From Trichuris trichiura (taxonomy: Eukaryota > Nematoda > Enoplea > Trichinellida > Trichuridae), in contig JBAJFE010000060.1 of the NCBI GenBank assembly GCA_037903355.1, positions 806,001 to 870,000 of the forward strand: 64,000 nt of DNA, given 5' to 3'. The position numbers and the translations under genes are program-made. Position 1 is the stretch's first letter. The number at the start of each line of letters is the position of its first letter. Shown here piece after piece: positions 46,423-55,714 of the stretch. The notes below the pieces were generated by a model that was not told the origin of the DNA, searched no databases, and saw only the letters and a list, made by a program, of their open reading frames with translations.

Positions 46423-48690
46423 CTAACAAAAGCAAAAGGAGCTACATTACTATCGTAACAAAGAAACAAAGCTTAAAAGCCAATTTCTTCACCTGGATTT
46501 CTGCACAACAAGTCGTACGGCTTCGAGTCGGAAAGTGGCAGGCAGTGCATTTCAACACAACGACGTTTCCCAGCGTCACACGAACACCACGTCACTATCT
46601 GCGCACAGAGTAAACTTTTCAAAAATAAAATACCAATGACACAGAAAGAGAGAGAGAGAGATAAAGCCGCCTATTGGAAAAAGTTTAACGAGCAATATAG
46701 CTTTAACTTTCTATCAATTATAAGCAATAGGGCAAACCAAGCTATCATCGAAACACAAAGAAGTAAGTGTCAGTTTCAAGAGGTGAAAGCAGATAAATTG
46801 AACAATGACAGTGAGACGACTTCTACGCAGTGCAAATACTTGAAACGCCCAAGCAACAGGCAGACAGTCCTAAAATGGTAACCGGAATGACTAGATCAGA
46901 TAAATATATTAACCGGCAACCAAACATGTCTATTACGTGACATCTGACTGCCTTGGAAGAAACCTACATGTTCGCATGCCTACCATAAGAGCAATAACCT
47001 TATCGTATTAATATCGACTGACATACTTCTATGTGTTGCTATTCATTGTTTCAGCTCATTAATAAGTTCACGCGAATGGAATGTTATTCGAATAAGTTAA
47101 GAAAAACCAGTTGGTACCACGAGAAAAGTGGAAGAAAACAAAAGGTTGTATTTTAATTGAAAGTTAATATAGAAGGCATAGAAAATCTGCCAAACAACGC
47201 ATGCAAGCGGTGCCCTACCAGTGTTCGGCTGTCGACTCGCTCAAGAGCGGCAGTAGCGAAGTAATGCTAAAACAACAGATCATTCATTGGATTGGAACGA
47301 GGGGAAACTTGCCAACGACGACTAAGAGGCAAACTACATCGTCGAAAGCGATTATTGCAAAAAGAGGACACTGCACGTGCTCTCATCGACGACGGTACGT
47401 CAGCGCAAGCAAGACCAACTATGGCATAGGCAAAACAGGCTTTGCTCTAACCCGGCGGGACAACGCGACAAGGTGTGGAAGTGCGCATTGATAAATTCCG
47501 GTAATGCACTTGGCCGGCAGCCAACCGACAAAATAGGTTGCCCGGCAAAGCGGGCAACAAAGGGACATTGACAAATAAATCAAAAGCAATTCCCCCCTCT
47601 GTCATCCTGCCAGTCGACCGTCACAATTATCGGCGCAATTCCGTCATAAAGGATAGCCGTCACTTGAGGAGCCGCAAGCAAAACGAACACCGCGCACCTA
47701 ACTATTACATTTGGCCTTTTTGCCGCGAGCTATGTGAGAAAATGGCATGCGCAACAATCTTCACCTCGTAAAATGATCGAATAATCAAATAAACTCATGT
47801 TGAAAGTTTCATTCACATTCTACAGTAGGATAAATGCAAGTACAATTAAAGTGTTACTGTAGCAGTTGAGGCAGCGCTTGAAACTTATTGCAAATTTTCC
47901 CCTTAGCAGGCTGGGACTGAATTAGGACGAAAATAGAATCGAAATGAAAACGTTTTTCTTCAGCGCCCCGCGAGCGGACTTGCGGGAAGCAATATTTCAC
48001 TCCATAAATGGCGCTTTAGCGTTACGCCTCGGCTGACGCTTTTGCCGAACGGGCACAGGCGGCGCGTGCGTTCAAATGTTTTTTTTTCAAAGGTAACAAA
48101 AAAGCGGCGGATGCTAAATTCGCGCCAATGCGGGCAAAACTGGAACTGATTGATTGGTCGAATGTGCGCGCACCGTTGACTCGTTATCAAACAACTGATT
48201 TTTGCTGATTGATTAGTTTAAAAAGCGTTCAACCGCGCATACTTGGCCGGATATTAAATGCCGACCAAACGTCTATTGTTCAACCGAATAGGCAGTCGAG
48301 CGAAAATTATGAACAATTTACCGGCGGCTCTGCTTGCCAACAGAACGTATCGCTTCATCACGTGTTCCTCAATAGACCCAAAAATATGATAGTTTGCTTC
48401 AGCTTCACACTGGCTGCTTCTGTGCATTGAGGCGCGTTAGGTTAGGCAACAGACTATTGTCAAAGCAGATAAGTCCTTTAACTGCGGAAAAAATAGCACA
48501 TTTCACTAAGTGGATAATTAAAAACTTATTTACGCAAAACATCTAGTCTTGTAACACGCATCTACGTCTCCAAGGAAAAGCCAAGTCACATCAGTGTTTC
48601 ATTATCAAATTGAGAGTTCAAACAAAGTTTTCGAGATTCACTGGATCACGTCGTCACGGTTTTTTACTTTATATCAGTAAAGTTCTACAG
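46423..48690. other. Upstream region of OTUD7-like gene, unresolved
   Basis: This should contain the 5' exon(s) and promoter of the deubiquitinase. A readable segment near 46493-46603 (minus) with a GTGAAG donor encodes a cysteine-rich stretch, but its phase does not fit the next exon in the frame with a start codon. No other gene is recognisable. Confidence 0.4.
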
Positions 48691-48825
48691 TTTTCATCAC
48701 TACTTCATACGGCATGTGTTCTTGCCCGTTGATGGGTTCTGAAATTAAACCGAAGCAAATGCCCTACCAACGGATGGATGAGCAATTATTAAGGAAAAAT
48801 ACAGAACAAGTACTTAAACAGTTCA

Positions 48826-48875
48826 GAGCTTTCGGGACTAACCTTGTCCCGTCGTCAGCGATGGTGGTAATGGTA
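48826..48875 (-). ncRNA. Hammerhead ribozyme-like core (PLE1 left arm)
   Basis: On the minus strand CTGACGA (48858-48852) is followed by a CGGGAC/GTCCCG helix with a seven-base loop and GAAA (48833-48830). It is the inverted copy of the right-arm core. Stem III is not clear. Confidence 0.65.
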
Positions 48876-49163
48876 CTTTTACTCCGATGTTAAGGTATTT
48901 ATAGGTACTGAGGGGGCGTCAGTCGGTATGGAACAACATCCCGTTTTACTGATAACAGATGTCCATATCGAGCTGACCTCCACCCCTTTGTCACGGTTAA
49001 TGGACATGTTATTGCGAATGAACAGGGACTCCTTTATTTGCCTAAGGCGAAAATGGCTCTCGCGGCAAATGATGGACGGGTGCAGGTCAGGTGAACACTG
49101 AGAGGAATCATTCAACGTGCCCACGGTGCACCTCCCAACCAAGCTGCCAAACAGCTGGAACAG

Positions 49164-51653
49164 ATGTCAATTAAGATCACGTTGACCAAAGGTAAATTAA
49201 ACTTTGTCCTACAGTGCCGTGACGCAGGTCTCCTCCCTAGTTGCTTTCGAATAAGCTGGAACCACTCTCAGCATCCTAGGATTGAAAGAATTCTACGGTC
49301 AACGGGTTTCCTCTTGCTACGTTCGACCATCCGAGAACACCGCCAAACTCTGGCACATCTCAGAGTTCTATTACGAGATGTCTCCTCTTCTCTCGAAGCG
49401 ACATTAGATCGTCGCACTTTCTCCCTGCTACAATTCCATACTCAAGAGGCTTGCACGGGTATCAGAATTGAACAGGAAAAAGTGTTATCGAGAAAGTTGG
49501 AGAACCTTTACTGCAGCCAATCCTGGACCTTTACACGTTCCAGCAGACATAGGACGACGGTGGACACCGACCTGAACAAGGTCGTTGTAAACCTCAGTTC
49601 TACTAGCCTCACACCATTAGAAAGTAACGTCCTCTCCAAAGGTCTCAACTTCGTTCCTACCCCTGAGACGGTGCCTTTCTTTGAAATCATAGCGTCAACA
49701 GAAATGAGCCTAACTAGGACGGAACCAAGTAAGGCGGATGAGATTAAAGGCGTCATTTCGGGTTCATTGTGGCATATGGACAGATTTGTAAGGCATTATC
49801 TCAACCGCGTTGAGAGGGACGTAGTTAATAAACTAAAAAAGAGGGACGATCTAATTGTCACCAAGGCTGATAAAGGCAATGTAGTGGTGCTTTTGGACAA
49901 GACGCATTACGTGGACAAAATGTTGTCGTTATTAAACAGCACCACTTACACGCCTATTCAGTCAGATCCAACTCCACGGGCTAGGCTAGAGCTGAGGAAC
50001 ATTCTACACTCCGTCGCAGAACTATCCAAGGAGAATACCATCACCTCCATCCGAAAAAGGTTGTACTTCAAGAGTAACATCGTGTGCCCTCAGCTATACG
50101 GCCTTCCAAAGGTCCACAAACCTGGGGTACCTTTGAGACCAGTTGTATGCAGTGTAAACAGTGTCACATCGCAACTGTGTGTTTACCTCAAAGGTATCAT
50201 CCAACCGTTGACCGGAGGAAGGGACTCTCACGTAACCAACCACAAGGACTTCTGCGCTTCCCTGCGCTTATACCACGTTTCTGAATCAGACTTCCTGGTA
50301 AGTTACGACGTGAAGGATCTCTTTACCAGCATTCCCATTTCACACACCCTCAACAGACTAGAAACCCTATTGAACAATGACAACAGCTTAAGTGAGAGAA
50401 CTAAGCTGTTTCCTTGTCAAATAGCAAAGTTAGTTTCGTTCTGTATGTGTGAAGGGAACTACTTCAGGTTTCAAGAAAGCTTCTTCCGACAGAACGAGGG
50501 AGCACTAATGGGCAGTCCACTTTCTCCGGTCCTCGCAGAGTTGCTCATGGAGCACCTAGAGGAAATTGCCTTCGAAAGTTCGGACAACCATTGCACTCCC
50601 CGTCTGTTCAAGCGCTATGTAGATGATATTTTTGCCATTGTTAAAAAAGGAGAGGAGGAAGCTCTTTTGAAACACCTGAACTCGATCTTCCTGGGAAAAA
50701 TTTCCTTTACAATTGAAAGGGAAATAGGCAGGAAACTTCCCTTCCTGGATGTGTTGGTTCACCGAAATGCCACGTCTTTAAAGACAACAGTATATAGGAA
50801 ACCAACGCATTCGGACAGATACCTGCATTTCTCCTCACACCATCCCATGTCAGTAAAGAGGGGCATAGTGACAGGGATGGTGGACCGCGCCATCGCAATC
50901 TGTGATCCAGAATTCCTGCGTTCTGAATTACACAACATTGCAACGACGTTTGAGAAAAATGGCTACCCCAAAACCTTCGTCTCCTCCACCATAGCGCGAA
51001 GGTTAAACCCAACTGAGTCCTCCTCAACTACTGAGAGAGATCGTCTTCCAGTCCTCACCATTCCCTACTACGTCGGCCTGGGGGAACACTTGCAACGTCT
51101 GGGTCGCCAGTACGGCTTCCGCATTTTCTTCAAATCTTCCCCCAACCTTCGTTCCTTAGTGCGCAACGATAAGATCAAGGTCCCATTCGAACAGAGACCT
51201 GGCGTCGTTTATGTGAATAATTGTGATTGCAACGCCTCCTACATAGGAGAAACGGGCAGTACCTTATTTGACAGATTCAAAGAACACATGAATGCACTCA
51301 ACAGCTACCGGACCGCGGAAGATGAGTTGAATGGAATACACAGGATACGTCGGGGACGCCCTAGAACCATGCCCCCTTTACAAGCCATGGAAAAAGCGAA
51401 GAACACCTCCGCGGCTGCTGAGCATTCCTCTCAATGTTCACGTGACCTGCACCCGTCCATCATTTGCCGTGAGGTCCATTTTCGCCTTAGGCAAATTAAG
51501 GAGTCCCTGTTCATTCGCAATAACATGTCCATTAACCGTGACAAAGGGGTGGAGGTCAGCTCGATATGGACATCTGTTATCAGTAAAACGGCATGTTGTT
51601 CCATACCGACGGGCGCCCCCTCAGTACCTATAAATACCTTAAAATCGGAGTAA
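49164..51653 (+). CDS. Penelope-type reverse transcriptase/GIY-YIG protein
   Basis: An 829-residue open frame. The order is an N-terminal conserved region (KLNFVLQCRDAGLLPSCF), a KADKGNVVVLLD block, reverse-transcriptase motifs including YGLPKVHKPGVPLRP, the motif A Asp in SYDVKDLFTSIP, GSPLSPVLAELLME, and the catalytic FKRYVDDIFA, followed by a thumb region. The C-terminal GIY-YIG endonuclease shows VVYVNN...SYIGETGS...RFKEH. No stop or frameshift is seen. The frame stays open about 50 bp upstream of the ATG up to the junction with the inverted arm, so the original N-terminus may be truncated there. It is a retrotransposon protein, not a host gene. Confidence 0.93.
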   Translation: MSIKITLTKGKLNFVLQCRDAGLLPSCFRISWNHSQHPRIERILRSTGFLLLRSTIREHRQTLAHLRVLLRDVSSSLEATLDRRTFSLLQFHTQEACTGIRIEQEKVLSRKLENLYCSQSWTFTRSSRHRTTVDTDLNKVVVNLSSTSLTPLESNVLSKGLNFVPTPETVPFFEIIASTEMSLTRTEPSKADEIKGVISGSLWHMDRFVRHYLNRVERDVVNKLKKRDDLIVTKADKGNVVVLLDKTHYVDKMLSLLNSTTYTPIQSDPTPRARLELRNILHSVAELSKENTITSIRKRLYFKSNIVCPQLYGLPKVHKPGVPLRPVVCSVNSVTSQLCVYLKGIIQPLTGGRDSHVTNHKDFCASLRLYHVSESDFLVSYDVKDLFTSIPISHTLNRLETLLNNDNSLSERTKLFPCQIAKLVSFCMCEGNYFRFQESFFRQNEGALMGSPLSPVLAELLMEHLEEIAFESSDNHCTPRLFKRYVDDIFAIVKKGEEEALLKHLNSIFLGKISFTIEREIGRKLPFLDVLVHRNATSLKTTVYRKPTHSDRYLHFSSHHPMSVKRGIVTGMVDRAIAICDPEFLRSELHNIATTFEKNGYPKTFVSSTIARRLNPTESSSTTERDRLPVLTIPYYVGLGEHLQRLGRQYGFRIFFKSSPNLRSLVRNDKIKVPFEQRPGVVYVNNCDCNASYIGETGSTLFDRFKEHMNALNSYRTAEDELNGIHRIRRGRPRTMPPLQAMEKAKNTSAAAEHSSQCSRDLHPSIICREVHFRLRQIKESLFIRNNMSINRDKGVEVSSIWTSVISKTACCSIPTGAPSVPINTLKSE

Positions 51654-51660
51654 AAGTACC

Positions 51661-51712
51661 ATTACCACCATCGCTGACGACGGGACAAGGTTAGTCCCGA
51701 AAGCTCCGAACT
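51661..51712 (+). ncRNA. Hammerhead ribozyme-like core (PLE1 right arm)
   Basis: CTGACGA (51674-51680), stem II CGGGAC/GTCCCG with loop AAGGTTA, then GAAA (51699-51702). It lies just after the stop codon of the element's coding frame. Stem III (GCTCCGAACTG) looks decayed compared with the palindromic versions elsewhere in the window. Confidence 0.65.
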
Positions 51713-51841
51713 GTTTAAGTACTTGTTCTGTATTTTTGCTTTATAATTGCTCATCCATCCGTTGGTAGGGCATTTGCTTCGGTTTAATTTCAGAACCCAT
51801 CAACGGGCAAGAACACATACCGTATGAAGTAGTGATGAAAA

Positions 51842-52176
51842 TCCATTGCCCCGTTAAGAAACACCCCGTGTTCAAGTTCTACAGTTTTATTAATAAAATA
51901 GTGCAACCATACAAAGGCTATAACATCTACAGTAAGATGCGTTTAATGGAATGCCTTTGGAAAGCGGTTAATTGTTAGAAGTCAACATATGAGATATAGG
52001 GAAGGCTTGGCATAGGCCCGTCTACTTGTGTAAGCTTAGGAACCCTGAAGAGAGAGCCACGAAAACTGCAATTCAACGATGCATGGATAGAACTGAATGT
52101 TAAAAGTCGTAAAGAGCGGTACAAACTAAGCATTGTCAATTACAAGCGAGCATATGATGCAAATGAACAAGTAAGC
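51842..52176. other. Intergenic, no visible gene
   Basis: A short gap between the Penelope-like element and the GATAD1-like gene; nothing recognisable. Confidence 0.6.
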
Positions 52177-53009
52177 CTAGTTTGAGGCTTTGACTAATTC
52201 AAAAATGTCAACCGGAACGAATGTAGGATGAATGTAACCTGCAAATGAGGCGTACAAAAACGGATTCGACGACAAACGCGTCGCGGCGGCAACGACTTAC
52301 TGGATTCAAAGTTGTCCTCGCAAAAGGGAGCTAACGAAGCACCGCCTATTTTGGGGACAAGCCAGCTAATCCCGAAATAACCAAGGTCGTGTGCGCTCAC
52401 GGCGATCTCTACAATCCGAGCGTAGTACTTAAACTGGCCTGAGCTACCAGTCGTGGAAATAATGTCTCCGCGCTGATAGACATGTCCCTGAAATTATAAA
52501 ATCCAGGATATCTACAGTATTTTTTTAAAAAATTGAGAATAAAATATACTTGATGACGAATGGACGGTACCAATCGCAAACACGTGGCCAGCGACAAGTA
52601 GTTGCAATTCTAAAGAAGCAATATACGTTTTCCGCAGAAAAGGGAGAGCGGCAACGACTGGCAAGAATTTCAAAAGGACTTACCAACTTATATCCAGGAA
52701 AAGGCTTGCTTTTCGTTCTACCTTTTAGCAAATACTTGTAATAGAGACGCTTTCCTAAATCGCCAGTAGAATAATGGAAGCAAAAAAGCTAAAAAAAAGA
52801 ATTGTAATACTTAGTTCTCGTCTTCCATTCCATGAACTGTACTCGGCGGCTAAGTCCTGCTGCACTTTCTTTTTGTGCTTGGTTATCTCGAAGCAAAGGT
52901 GACATTGAAGCTTGCCTTTTTTGTCTACGCGATGCCAAGTTGTAGAAAGATTCCCGCGGCATTCGTAGCAGGTCTTGCTTTGGGACGACATCTTCACTGC
53001 ATCCTTCAA
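52177..53009 (-). CDS. GATAD1-like zinc-finger chromatin protein
   Basis: Probable chromatin-associated protein related to GATAD1/ODAG. Exons: 53009-52811, 52721-52627, 52487-52301, 52238-52177; phases agree, 180 aa (human GATAD1 269). The N-terminus has a GATA-type finger C-x2-C...C-x2-C (CYEC...CHLC). The second half matches the GATAD1 C-terminal region: GHVYQRGDIISTTGSSG, KYYARIVEIA, and YFGISWLVPKIGG. A second in-frame ATG is six codons downstream and could be the start. The protein is shorter than vertebrate homologues, mainly between the finger and the C-terminal region. Confidence 0.75.
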
Positions 53010-53502
53010 AAAGAGAAAGAAAACTTTTCAAAAACTATACAGTAGCACGCTAAGCGACAATCAGGTGTTCCGGGAACGGTCATTGTTTGGTGCCCAACTT
53101 TCCCCATTTCACAAAGCGTTTTGCAATATTTAGCCACGCGTAAGATAAAGTTTTCATTTTTTACGCGTAATTTCAATAGGTATTGTTCAACAAGCTCCAT
53201 TGCACCGCCGTTTTTTAGAATCAAAAAACACTACGCCATCTGGCTGAAAATTGTCTCGCGTTTGCTAGGCGTAAACAATTTTTAAATAAATATTTGTAAA
53301 AGCTGCTAAAAGGATTTTTAAAAACAAAGCTGCTAGTTTTCTTAGCGAAATACCCTGTACAGGCGTACTCCGCGCAAGCAGCTGGCAAAAGGGGCGATTA
53401 AAATTGGATACTAGCGCAATTTTTAGAACCAGAAACGATTGTTAAGAATTTGCGATTGAATCAGTGCACCTTGGGGTTATGAGGTCGTATAGGCAGATAG
53501 AT

Positions 53503-53514
53503 GTACCTGCGCAT
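53503..53514 (+). promoter_or_regulatory. GTACCTGCGCAT motif upstream of kinase 1
   Basis: The core CCTGCGCAT followed by TAGTTTGCG, 153 bp upstream of the kinase ATG. It is shared with the region upstream of kinase 2 and with both tandem units. Confidence 0.45.
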
Positions 53515-53666
53515 TAGTTTGCGACGTAGCTTTTGTGCGGGCCTTTTTGTATTGTCCATTGTCTATCCCGGTGGAGAGCTGGAAGACCGTTTTACGACGC
53601 CCATTTGAGTCCCAAGTCGTAAAAAAGATTCCCTTTGTAGCCCGGTGTGTTTTTTACGCGAAAAAA

Positions 53667-54560
53667 ATGTATACAAAGAGTTCACGCGGCAGTTTCATTC
53701 GTATTGGCGACATAGTCAATGATCGGTACAGAATTCGTAAACAGATTGGCGCGGGAGGATGTGGGATTGTGTACAGCTGCTACGATTTGCGGGAATTACA
53801 ACATGTTGCCATGAAGTTTGACCGCTGCGCAATGCAATCGTCGGTTAGGTGGGAAAGAGATGTTATGCTTGCCGCCTCTTCGTGCAGCCACATTGTAAAC
53901 GCGTTGGATTTTGGTACTTGGAATGGAAGAAACTACCTTGTCATGGATCATCTTGGACCAGATTTGAGTCGGGATGTTGCAAACCAAATCGGCAATATCT
54001 ATTCGCCGATTAAGATAGCGTACTTTGGCAGGCAGATGATCGAGGCCATTATGCAACTGCACGGCATTGGATATTTCCATAACGATCTGAAACCGTCCAA
54101 CTTTGCGCTTGGCAATCCGCCATTCGGGTCTACGGACACGCTGTACTTATTCGACTTTGGTTTAGCTCGCACTGCTGAGCAGAGTTTTGAAAGATCTGAT
54201 AACATAGTCGGCACGTTGAGTTATGCTTCGATTGGGGCGCACTTACATTACGTGTCCGATCCGTGGAATGACCTACAAAGCGTATTTTACTCTCTTATAT
54301 CATTGGCGACCGGCAGTCTTCCTTGGATGGACTGTTCGAATGCGGAGGAGGTGTTTCAACAGAAAGTGAACTTGAAAATCCAAGACGTCGTAAGCGAACA
54401 GTATGAAAGTATACTTAAGATGGGATCCTATTTGGGAAGTTCCAATTTTGTTGGCACTCCAAACTATCGCGTTCTCATTAGGTACTTTGATGATGAGGTG
54501 AGGCGTTTAACTAGTCAAGGACTAAGGTCGCCTCTCGCCCATGGTAAAATGTCGGCATAG
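53667..54560 (+). CDS. TTBK/CK1-like protein kinase
   Basis: A single-exon Ser/Thr kinase of the tau-tubulin kinase-like branch of the CK1 group, which is expanded in nematodes and often sperm-enriched. 297 aa from the first ATG; the frame is open further upstream but without ATG. Visible kinase features are the glycine loop IGAGGCGIVY, the VAMK lysine (Lys50), HNDLKPSNFAL (Asp140), and DFGLAR (163-165). The HRD arginine is replaced by Asn, but the catalytic Asp and the DFG are kept, so activity is plausible. The fold ends soon after the last kinase helix, with no long C-terminal tail. Confidence 0.88.
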   Translation: MYTKSSRGSFIRIGDIVNDRYRIRKQIGAGGCGIVYSCYDLRELQHVAMKFDRCAMQSSVRWERDVMLAASSCSHIVNALDFGTWNGRNYLVMDHLGPDLSRDVANQIGNIYSPIKIAYFGRQMIEAIMQLHGIGYFHNDLKPSNFALGNPPFGSTDTLYLFDFGLARTAEQSFERSDNIVGTLSYASIGAHLHYVSDPWNDLQSVFYSLISLATGSLPWMDCSNAEEVFQQKVNLKIQDVVSEQYESILKMGSYLGSSNFVGTPNYRVLIRYFDDEVRRLTSQGLRSPLAHGKMSA

Positions 54561-55350
54561 AACAGGTACAGTAGAGTAAATGGGCCGCATTGTTAATTCT
54601 TGCTTTTTTAGGTTTAATCGCATGAGCGTGAAAAGTCACAAGGCAAAATTGGTTTCTTTCGTTTTTATTGCCTTAATAGGTTGCTCAGTTCGCACGTCTA
54701 CGTTACATTCCTTAGTCACCGGTGGTTCAACAATAAGCTTGCCGACTTGAATAGATGCTCGCATAGTTAGTTTGTTTTACATTCCGGAACAGTATTCAAG
54801 AAAAGCTTTAGATTTTTATGATTTCAGTGTAGCAGTCTGCTCATTAAGAAATGATGTACGTACATTTATTTCTGCTGTTGCAGATTTTCCCGTTTTCGGT
54901 AAGCTATGATGAATAAACAATTTTCCGTTTGTTTAACGCGCTATACTTTCCCTTTGAAGAGGGACTTTGTACGAGAATTGTACTTGGAGTGTTGAGTCAT
55001 TGTGGATACGTCATGGGCGGTGTACAGGTATTTTAGGTGCGTTTGTCAGGATACCAACAGGAGGCCAACTTCCGAGTTCCTCAGGCGAAAATTTACTGGA
55101 GGAAGAGTGCCTTAGCAACGCACGAAATAGCAAAAGTACTTTGTGAACAAGAAAGTGCGAAGAATGGATGCGGTATCGGTTGTTTGGATGATGAATGACG
55201 TCATCAGGTCTAGATAAACACGGAGGCGCATTCTATGGCGGTTGCAAGGGATCGCCGCACTAGCAAAAGCCAACATCCATTTAAAAAGCGCCTAAATCCA
55301 TCATAATGAGAAAACTTTATTACAGATCGGTTCCCGTTTATGTATATAAG
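54561..55350. other. Intergenic between kinase 1 and Penelope-like element 2
   Basis: Non-coding; nothing recognisable except the approach to the element's 3' end. Confidence 0.6.
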
Positions 55351-55395
55351 AGACTCCGGAGCTTTCAAGTCATTCGAGACCCGTCATCAGCGGTC
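55345..55395 (-). ncRNA. Hammerhead ribozyme-like core (PLE2)
   Basis: On the minus strand CTGATGA (55390-55384), stem II (about CGGGTC/GACTTG with wobble pairs), then GAAA (55366-55363), followed by GCTCCGGAGTC. The last part is a palindromic stem III ending in the canonical GUC cleavage triplet. This is the best formed core in the window. Confidence 0.78.
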
Positions 55396-55714
55396 TAAAG
55401 TTGTAAATATGATTTTTGGCAGCGAATGCCATCTATCGTTTCCGAGGATTTTAAAGCGGGCATTTTTTAAATTTTTTCGTTGGTAGGTTTTCGCATTTGA
55501 GTCTGTCAGCGCAATTCTTTTTCTTGTTCCGTATGGCTTCTAGATTGTGTCTTCGTTGGTTGTTTCGAACATTCTTCTTTGTTGTTGAATCGCTGTTTTT
55601 TCATATTGCATTCATTTTTTCTTTTTCTTTCTTTCTTTTTCTTTCTTTGTTTCATATATATTTCAATTTTATCCATTTCTATTTGTTTTCTTTTCTTTCC
55701 CGCTTTTTGTATTT

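Larger units (their letters stand above)
48691..51841 (+). mobile_element. Penelope-like element 1 with inverted terminal arms
   Basis: The left arm 48691-49107 is the inverted copy of the right arm 51424-51841, about 417 nt each. The arms include the 3' end of the coding frame, so the left arm also reads as a minus-strand fragment of the same C-terminus. The element therefore has the inverted pseudo-LTR structure known for Penelope-like elements. The central frame is uninterrupted, suggesting recent insertion. Each arm holds a hammerhead-type core. Confidence 0.88.

Noticed and set aside
48879..49142. 87-codon minus-strand frame resembling a Penelope C-terminus
   Set aside because: It is part of the inverted left arm of the element, not a separate gene.
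55190..55220. CTGATGA on the minus strand, hammerhead candidate
   Set aside because: No stem II followed by GAAA is found downstream.
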